Source: Ichthyocystis sparus (GTDB taxonomy: Bacteria > Pseudomonadota > Gammaproteobacteria > Burkholderiales > 2013Ark19i). Taken from it: a stretch of 64,000 nucleotides of DNA. The stretch lies in assembly GCF_900078755.1 (NCBI RefSeq), contig NZ_FKIH01000006.1; one strand, written 5' to 3'. Below are positions 57,782 to 64,000 of this stretch, one piece after another (the stretch's first letter is position 1; each line of letters begins with the position of its first letter). The position numbers were made by a program, and so were the translations under genes. A model generated the notes under the pieces. It saw only the letters and a list, made by a program, of their open reading frames with translations, ran no database searches and was not told the DNA's origin.

Positions 57782-60292
57782 GTGGCTATTTCTGGCAATT
57801 CATCAATTAGGGTGAGTGTACTTTCAGGAGAGGAGATGCCACCTGGGGATAAAAGTGTTCCTTACATATCAAAGCTGTTTCTTCAACAGGAAGCGTTGAA
57901 CCTAAACTACAAAGTAAATGTTAGTGGCATGAAAATGAATTGCACCCATCTGTCAGCTTTATATCTTCGTAATGCTGTTGATTGTCATCTTAAAAATAAA
58001 AAATTAGTAATTGGAGACATTTTTGGAAGTGCTACTTCAATAGAAAGTATTGTTCCTGAGAACGTTAATTCAATATTCGGAGACATTATAGATGGGTCTT
58101 GTGGCAGGCATATTGTGGCTTGTCGTAAGTTCGGTGGTTTTTTATGTGGTATTGCCAAAGATACTAGTCTTTACGAACAGAGATTGTTTTTATTAGTTAG
58201 TAGTTATCACACAATGGCTTTTAGACTTTTACATAAAATATCTTGCAAGACTTTACGAAGTAGGTATGTAATTTGTTTTTTTGATCCTAATATGACGAAT
58301 GTTGTTGCACGTGTTGCAGTTAACGATCCCAATGATTTTTTAGACGAAGCTAGGTTTTCTTTACAAAGTTTTATTGATCGTTCTCTTTACGAAAAATATT
58401 TTAAAATACTTACTGATCAACCTGAAGAATGTGAATGTATCATATATGAACATTGTGAACTTAAAGATGCTAATAAAGATTTTTTGACATTTCAAACTTT
58501 ATCTCAATACGGAATTTCTTCATGCATAGTGTTTCATTTGATGTCAGATGGCGGCGCAAATGATGTGATGGGTCTAGCTAATACTTTATCATTATTAAAT
58601 TCTGGTAGTGATTTTAGAAGAGAAATATTTCTTGGCAAGAACAGTGCAGGGGTTCCAGCACTTTACGCAGCTTTAGGATTTGGTAGGCACGAAAATATAG
58701 ATGCTTATGGTTCATTGTTGGATACTATGTCTAGTGATGAAATGCTTAAATTTCTTCCAGAATTGTTGCGAGCTGAAAATGTGGAAGGAACGCCAGGTCT
58801 TTTCCTCGCTTTAAAAAAAGGCTATGCAAAGTCTGTTGCTGCTTATGGTAGGTTGCTAGATAAATTACTCGGTATGTCAGACAAAATGCCTAGGTATACT
58901 ATCGCTAGTATACTTTTTAATTTGCTTATGGCTAGAAGAAGAGGTGATGGCTTGCCAGGACTGTTTGTGGCCCTTCAGGGAAATCATTATGAAGCAATCA
59001 GTGAATTTTGTTCGTTACTTGATATATTATTATCTATTCGTGATGAACTTTCAGTGAGTGAACTTTGTAGCATGATTTATGATTTGCTGATGTCTAGTAG
59101 AAGAGATGGTGTTTCAGGTCTACAAATTGCCCTTTTTCGGGATAATTCTGAATCCGTGCAAGCCTTTGGTGAACTGATACTAAGATTTACTCACTTTAAT
59201 AATTCTGGACATTTTGGAAATGTTACAAGGATGGTTTTTAAGTTGTTAATGGCAGAATCTTTAGATTACAAACCTGGTCTGTGTTTGGCCTTATCTGAAA
59301 ATAATAATAATTCCGTTGCGGCTTATGGTGGATTGTTAGAAAAGTTTACCCTTTTTAGAGGAGGGGTACCTGATTGTGAGTTTTATAATATGTTTCACGA
59401 ATTATTGATTGCAAGATATGGAGGTATACCTGGATTGTCTATGGCATTGCAGAATGGTTGTGAGGATTCCATTAAAGCTTTTGCTAAATTGGTAAGTCAG
59501 TTTATATCATTAAGTCCTCAAATACCTCATGATAGATTATTAGTTATGCTCCATGAGTTATTTATTTCTAGTAGTGATGAAGGTGTATCAGGATTATTTA
59601 TGGCTTTGAAGCAGGGACACGGAGGTTCTGTAGTTGCTTTTTCTGAGATACTAGAAACATTATTTATGTTAGAGGGTGGAGTTGTTTCCATAGAGGAGAT
59701 TTTTGATCTTGTTCATGAAGTATTAGTTGCTAAGGATAATTTAGGTAGACCTGGATTAAATGCAGCATTGATTCATGGTAAAGCGAGTTCTGTCCTTGAC
59801 TTTGGTGTATTACTAGACAAGTTTAATTTTTTTAAGGGAAAAATTTCCGAAGGTAAAATTTTTAATACTATGTATGAGCTAATAATGTCCAGAGATTCTG
59901 ATGGTTGTCCCGGATTATTTTCGGCTTTAAGAGATAATTGTGCTAATGTTGTCGGCAGCTATTTTTTGTTGGTGAGTAGACTTCGTAGGAGATATTGGGC
60001 TAACCTTTTGATTGCTAGAGATGGGCGTGGTGTTCCAGCCATATTTACAGCGCATGATGGTGTTTTTGATGGATACTATAGATTGTTGGTACAAATGCCT
60101 ATGGGTGTGTTTTTAGAGGTACATGAAGAACTAACAGAATTTACAAGGCACAGAGAGTATTTGGATGTTGTTAATAGAGGTGGAGGTTCTAGAATTACTA
60201 GATATGAAGCTTTCCTAGATGGGCTTACAGATCACAAAAATGATCAATCTGGGGCGGCATCATGTGATCCTAAAGGTTGCAAGGTTATGTAG
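57782..60292 (+). CDS. E19: long-form ShET2/EspL-like cysteine protease effector with ten ankyrin-like repeats
   Basis: An 836-residue close relative of E17 and E20. GTG 57782 follows GCGGAGAACAATA. Triad: Cys54 (MNCTHLSALY), His143 (SSYHTMAF) and Asp168 (CFFDPNMTN). Ten repeats: the first VPALYAALGFGRHENI, then TPGLFLALKKGYAKSV, LPGLFVALQGNHYEAI, VSGLQIALFRDNSESV, KPGLCLALSENNNNSV, IPGLSMALQNGCEDSI, VSGLFMALKQGHGGSV, RPGLNAALIHGKASSV, CPGLFSALRDNCANVV and VPAIFTAHDG. The tail SGAASCDPKGCKVM keeps the two cysteines seen in E17. The upstream element and leader are intact, so this copy looks expressible. Confidence 0.87.
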   Translation: MAISGNSSIRVSVLSGEEMPPGDKSVPYISKLFLQQEALNLNYKVNVSGMKMNCTHLSALYLRNAVDCHLKNKKLVIGDIFGSATSIESIVPENVNSIFGDIIDGSCGRHIVACRKFGGFLCGIAKDTSLYEQRLFLLVSSYHTMAFRLLHKISCKTLRSRYVICFFDPNMTNVVARVAVNDPNDFLDEARFSLQSFIDRSLYEKYFKILTDQPEECECIIYEHCELKDANKDFLTFQTLSQYGISSCIVFHLMSDGGANDVMGLANTLSLLNSGSDFRREIFLGKNSAGVPALYAALGFGRHENIDAYGSLLDTMSSDEMLKFLPELLRAENVEGTPGLFLALKKGYAKSVAAYGRLLDKLLGMSDKMPRYTIASILFNLLMARRRGDGLPGLFVALQGNHYEAISEFCSLLDILLSIRDELSVSELCSMIYDLLMSSRRDGVSGLQIALFRDNSESVQAFGELILRFTHFNNSGHFGNVTRMVFKLLMAESLDYKPGLCLALSENNNNSVAAYGGLLEKFTLFRGGVPDCEFYNMFHELLIARYGGIPGLSMALQNGCEDSIKAFAKLVSQFISLSPQIPHDRLLVMLHELFISSSDEGVSGLFMALKQGHGGSVVAFSEILETLFMLEGGVVSIEEIFDLVHEVLVAKDNLGRPGLNAALIHGKASSVLDFGVLLDKFNFFKGKISEGKIFNTMYELIMSRDSDGCPGLFSALRDNCANVVGSYFLLVSRLRRRYWANLLIARDGRGVPAIFTAHDGVFDGYYRLLVQMPMGVFLEVHEELTEFTRHREYLDVVNRGGGSRITRYEAFLDGLTDHKNDQSGAASCDPKGCKVM

Positions 60293-60889
60293 GAATTAGC
60301 TAAGGTTATAAGTTATTATAGTTATTCTTCCCCTTATTTTGTAAGTCTTAGTTTCAACAGTTTGTCTATAACCTAATGTTTTTTTGTGAGTAGCTGTTAC
60401 TGTTAGGTTGGTTTTCTTTTTTTAGTATATTTTTTTTGCAAATGCGTTTTGCATGCAAAGAGCAATTGTAATGACCATTGAAGCTTGAAGCATTAGTGCA
60501 TAATTATGCACTTGATACCATAGCTTTGTGAATTATATTCCTCTGCTCTTTTATTCGAGTTTGACGTTTAGTAATGATTGATAATCATTTATTCCTTATT
60601 TTTTTATACTTCAATTGTTAGTGGATATTACCTATGGTCATTAACATATTGACCTTTACTGAGTATGATAGTGATAATTTAATAATAGTAATTTTTACTT
60701 TACATTTTTCTCCACATATTGTATCCCCTACTAGATCTTGTTTCCCTTTATATATCATAAGATGTGTATCCACAAGCAACGATAAATAGTAGGTAAAGGT
60801 CTGTATTATAATTATATAACTGTATCAGAAATTATTAGTCGCGATGGTGTGAATATACACCTAAAAAATAATAATAGCGGAGAACAAGG
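60293..60889. other. Spacer E19-E20
   Basis: No gene. It carries the shared ATATTACCTATGGTC block near 60624, the GTAATTTTTACTTTACATTTTT element (60688-60709) and the AATAATAGCGGAGAACAAG leader. The part just after E19 is less similar to the other spacers. Confidence 0.55.
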
Positions 60890-63355
60890 ATGGCTATTTC
60901 TTCCGATTTACCGGCTAGGTTTAGTGCGTTTTCAGGAGAGGAGATGCAGCCTGGGGATAAAAGTGTTCCTTACATCTCAAGTCTCTCTCTTGAACAAGAA
61001 GAGACAAATTTAAACTGCAAAGTAAATGTTGGTGGCATTGAGGTAAATTGTACTCATCTGTCAGCTTTATACCTTTGTAAGGCCGTTGATTGTCATGTTA
61101 AGAATGAAAAATTAATGGTTAGAGATACTTTTGGAAGTGTTAATTTAATAGAAAGTATTATTCCTGAAGACATTGGTGAAGTATATAAAAGCATGATAGA
61201 TAGGTCATGCGGCAGGCATATTGTAGCTTGTAGTAAGTTCGGTGATTTTTTGTGTAGTATTGCCAAAGATACTAGTCTTTACGAACAGAGGTTGTTTTTA
61301 TTAGGCAGCAGTGGTCACGTAATGGCTTTCAGATTTTTACACAAAAAATCTCGTAAAACTTCACAAAGTAAGTACGTAGTTTGGTTTTTTGATCCTAATA
61401 GAACTAATGTAGTTGCACGTGTTGCAGTTAGTCAGCCTAATGATTTTTTAGATGAATCTAGATTTTCTTTACAGAGTTTTGTTTATGTTGATGCTTATTT
61501 AGAATATTTTAGGAAACTTACTAATGAACCTGAAGAATGTGAATGTCTTATATATGAGCATAGTGAACTTAAAGATACTAACAAAAATTTTTTGACACTT
61601 CAAACTTCATCCCAATACGGAGTCTCTCCATGCATGGTGTTTCATTTGATGTCAGAGGGTAGTGCAAATGATGTGATGGGGCTAGTTAATGCAGTATCTT
61701 CACTAAATCCTGGTAGTGAGTTTAGAAAAGATATTTTTTGGGGTAAGAGTAGCGCAGGGATTCCAGCACTTAATATTGCTTTAAGATTAGGTAAGTACGA
61801 AAATATAGATGCTTATGGTTCATTGTTGGATACTATGTCTAGTGATGAAATGCTTAGATTTCTTCCAGAATTGTTGCGGGCTGAAAATATGGAATGTGCG
61901 TCGGGTCTTTTTCTTGCTCTAGAGAGTGGTTATGCAAAGTCTGTTGCTGCTTATGGTAGGTTGCTAGATAGGTTAATTAATATGCCATGCAAAATGACTG
62001 CGTATACTACGGCTAGTATACTTTTTAATTTGCTTATGGCTAGAAGAAAAGGTGATGGTTTGCCTGGACTGTTTATAGCCTTTCAGAAAAATCATCATGA
62101 AGCAATCAGTGAATTTTGTGTATTGTTGGATAGATTATTGATTTTTCGTGATGAAGTTTCAGCATGTGAACTTTGTAGCATGATTTATGATTTGCTGATG
62201 TCTAAGCGAAGTGATGATGTTCCAGGTCTACAAATTGCAATTTTGAAAGATAGTTCTGAGTCTGTACGAGCCTTTGGTGGACTATTGCTTAGATTTACTC
62301 ATTTTAGTAATTCTAGCTATTTTGGAAATGTTACCAGAATGGTTTTCGAACTATTAGTGGCAGGATGTCTAAATGGCAAATCTGGTCTTTATTTTGCCTT
62401 ATCCGGAAATAGGAGTAATTCTGTAGCAGCTTATGCTGAGTTGCTGGAAAAGTTTATTCTTTTTAGAGATGGGGTGTCTGATTGTGAGTTTTACGATATG
62501 TTTCACGAATTATTGATGGCAAGGACTAGAGGTGTACCTGGATTGTTTATAGCGTTGCAGAATGGTTATGAAGATTCCATTAAAGCTTTTTCTAGGTCTG
62601 TAAGTCAGTTTATGTCGTTAAGTGCTCAAGTGTCTCATGATAGGTTGTTAGCTATGCTTCATGAATTATTTGTGTCAAGTAGCGATGAGGGCATATCAGG
62701 GTTATTCATGGCTTTACAGGAAGGACATGTAGGTTCTGTAATTGCTTTTTCTGAGTTACTAGAAACATTATTTATGTTAGAAGGTGGTGTTATTACCATA
62801 GAGGAGATTTTTGGTCTTATCTCTGATATATTAGTGGCTAAAAATGATTTGGGTGGAACTGGATTAAATGCAGCGTTGATTTATGGTGAAGCAGGTTCTG
62901 TTAGTGCCTTTGGTGTGTTATTAGACAAGTTTAATTTTTTTGAGGGAAAAATTTCCGAAGATAAAATTTTTAATACTATTGATGGGCTGATAATGTCCAG
63001 AGATTCTAATGGTTGTCCCGGGTTATTTTCGGCTGTACAATATAATTGTGTCGGTGTTATTGCTGCTTATTTTTTATTGGTGAGTAAACTTCCCAAGAGA
63101 TGTTGGGCTAATCTTTTGATTGCTGGAGATATGCGAGGTTTTCCTGCCATATTTACGGATAGTAATGACGTTATTGATGAATACTACCGATTGTTGATAC
63201 AACTGCCGCTTGATGTGTTTTTGGAGGTATATGCAAAGTTAGTGGAGTTTACCAAGCACGGAGAGTATTTGGATATTGTTAATGGTGGCGGAAGTTCTAA
63301 AGTTACTAAATATCTGTCTTTTCTAGATAGGCTTACAGATTATAAAAATGATTAG
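60890..63355 (+). CDS. E20: long-form ShET2/EspL-like cysteine protease effector with shortened C-terminus
   Basis: An 821-residue member with ten repeats. ATG 60890 follows GCGGAGAACAAGG; it uses ATG where E17 and E19 use GTG. Triad: Cys54 (VNCTHLSALY), His143 (SSGHVMAF) and Asp168 (WFFDPNRTN). It ends DYKND at a TAG exactly where E17 and E19 read CAA and go on for 14-15 residues with a two-cysteine tail, so the tail has been lost. Sequence after the stop still resembles the E18 pseudogene end (a CGGAAGGTCGCCAAATTG stretch, RKVAKL in another frame). The repeats include a diverged unit with Cys in place of Pro (ASGLFLALESGYAKSV preceded by MEC). If the tail is a secretion signal this copy may be impaired. 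Confidence 0.87.
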   Translation: MAISSDLPARFSAFSGEEMQPGDKSVPYISSLSLEQEETNLNCKVNVGGIEVNCTHLSALYLCKAVDCHVKNEKLMVRDTFGSVNLIESIIPEDIGEVYKSMIDRSCGRHIVACSKFGDFLCSIAKDTSLYEQRLFLLGSSGHVMAFRFLHKKSRKTSQSKYVVWFFDPNRTNVVARVAVSQPNDFLDESRFSLQSFVYVDAYLEYFRKLTNEPEECECLIYEHSELKDTNKNFLTLQTSSQYGVSPCMVFHLMSEGSANDVMGLVNAVSSLNPGSEFRKDIFWGKSSAGIPALNIALRLGKYENIDAYGSLLDTMSSDEMLRFLPELLRAENMECASGLFLALESGYAKSVAAYGRLLDRLINMPCKMTAYTTASILFNLLMARRKGDGLPGLFIAFQKNHHEAISEFCVLLDRLLIFRDEVSACELCSMIYDLLMSKRSDDVPGLQIAILKDSSESVRAFGGLLLRFTHFSNSSYFGNVTRMVFELLVAGCLNGKSGLYFALSGNRSNSVAAYAELLEKFILFRDGVSDCEFYDMFHELLMARTRGVPGLFIALQNGYEDSIKAFSRSVSQFMSLSAQVSHDRLLAMLHELFVSSSDEGISGLFMALQEGHVGSVIAFSELLETLFMLEGGVITIEEIFGLISDILVAKNDLGGTGLNAALIYGEAGSVSAFGVLLDKFNFFEGKISEDKIFNTIDGLIMSRDSNGCPGLFSAVQYNCVGVIAAYFLLVSKLPKRCWANLLIAGDMRGFPAIFTDSNDVIDEYYRLLIQLPLDVFLEVYAKLVEFTKHGEYLDIVNGGGSSKVTKYLSFLDRLTDYKND

Positions 63356-63835
63356 CCTGGGGACCAATGTGATTGGGGCTTCTCATATGATACGGAAGGT
63401 CGCCAAATTGGCTAGGCTGCTTGGTGTGAGTCATTAACTGACATTCTTTCCTTATGCACTTCGTAAATACTAGGTTCAATAATTTGGCTACCCGGTCTTA
63501 GCTGATTAATAAAATAATCATTTATTCTTGATTATTACGTTTTTTTTCATACTTCCATTGCTATGGGGATATTACTACTATCATTGGCATATTGTCCTTA
63601 TTTAGCAGTATAGAACATAGTGATGACTTGACAGACATCTGATCATAATAATTTTTACTTTACATCTTTCTCCACATATTGCATCCTTCGTTAGATCTTG
63701 TTTCTTTATAAGATATGTGTCTATAACGATGAATAGTAAGTAAAGGTGTGTGTTATAGTTTATAAAATATACCATAAATTATTATTCTCGATGGCGTGAA
63801 TAAACACCTAAAAATAATAATAGCGGAGAACAAGA
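63356..63835. other. Spacer E20-E21
   Basis: No gene. It begins with the relic of the lost E20 tail (to about 63436) and then resembles spacer E19-E20: a GGGATATTACTACTATC block near 63563, TTGACA at 63628-63633, the ATAATTTTTACTTTACATC element (63646-63670) and the AATAATAGCGGAGAACAAG leader. Confidence 0.55.
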
Positions 63836-64000
63836 ATGGCTATTTCTTCCGATTCACCAGCCAGGGTGAGTGCGTTTTCAGGAGAGGAGATGCAGCCTGA
63901 TGATAAAAGTGTTCCTTACATATCAAGTCTCTATCTTGAACAGGAAGAGATAAATTTAAATTGCAAAGTAAATGTTAGTGGCGTTGAGATAAATTGTGCT
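63836..64000 (+). CDS. E21: long-form ShET2/EspL-like effector, 5' end only (cut by right edge)
   Basis: ATG 63836 after GCGGAGAACAAGA opens a frame of 55 codons to the window edge: MAISSDSPARVSAFSGEE at the start and ending INCA. Cys54, the predicted catalytic cysteine, is the next-to-last residue visible. It is nearly identical to the N-terminus of E20, so the array continues to the right with at least one more long-form copy. Whether the rest is intact cannot be seen. Confidence 0.85.
   Translation, partial: MAISSDSPARVSAFSGEEMQPDDKSVPYISSLYLEQEEINLNCKVNVSGVEINCA

Noticed and set aside
6989..64000. A p44/msp2- or MAP1-type outer-membrane antigen family
   Set aside because: Tandem paralogues in Anaplasmataceae often are surface antigens, but these proteins have no signal peptide or beta-barrel character, and they carry a protease-like triad and solenoid repeats.
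6989..64000. Type III secretion in this organism, because the family is known as type III effectors
   Set aside because: No secretion genes are in the window, and Anaplasmataceae are known for a VirB/D4 type IV system. The family name does not fix the route.

Overview
The window looks like part of a chromosome from an obligate intracellular alphaproteobacterium of the order Rickettsiales, most likely family Anaplasmataceae (Anaplasma/Ehrlichia-like). The reasons are an AT-rich sequence, a compact surA-pdxA-rsmA gene string, very long non-coding spacers, and a large tandem family of paralogous effector-like genes. The genus cannot be fixed from the sequence alone.

Bases 1-6402 are an ordinary core segment. 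On the minus strand lie a membrane O-antigen ligase/polymerase-like gene (cut by the left edge), then rsmA, pdxA and surA, the last three overlapping and probably co-transcribed from about 4600. Divergent from them, on the plus strand, is an overlapping pair: an aminoglycoside-phosphotransferase-fold sugar kinase (AmgK-like) and a sugar-1-phosphate nucleotidylyltransferase (MurU-like). Together they fit a MurNAc/GlcNAc salvage route to UDP-MurNAc.

From 6989 to the right edge the window is one head-to-tail, all-plus-strand array of a single protein family, called here E1-E21. It has 19 complete genes, one gene cut by the right edge (E21), one pseudogene with several frameshifts (E18) and one strongly decayed relic at 19066-19495. 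The proteins have no signal peptide. The first ~215 residues carry three blocks recognisable from the ShET2/EspL family of secreted cysteine proteases: a Cys in (V/N)CxHLSALY, a His in SCxHxMA, and an Asp in FFDPNxTN. These match the Cys-His-Asp triad of E. coli EspL, which cleaves RHIM-domain necroptosis proteins. After a linker come 5 to 10 imperfect ~45-53-residue ankyrin-like repeats of the type GxxGLFMAMQEGHxxxIxAFGxLLDRL, also as in EspL. All 19 complete copies keep the triad.

Three subgroups are visible: E1-E2 (719-774 aa, 8-9 repeats), E3-E16 (608-744 aa, 5-8 repeats, N-terminus MACS or MSCS in most) and E17-E21 (821-837 aa, 10 repeats, N-terminus MAIS). From E5 to E17 gene starts recur every 2.5-2.9 kb, and the spacers are themselves homologous. 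They hold shared promoter-like elements, decayed 5' gene fragments and small conserved ORFs, so the array grew by duplication of whole gene-plus-spacer units. Internal repeat duplication and deletion, pseudogene decay and two copies with hydrophobic C-terminal tails show continuing diversification.

The main discovery candidate is this expansion: a battery of EspL-like protease effectors in an apparently Rickettsiales genome. These bacteria are known for type IV rather than type III secretion. The link to blocking host cell death is inference from the EspL/OspD family, not shown by this sequence.
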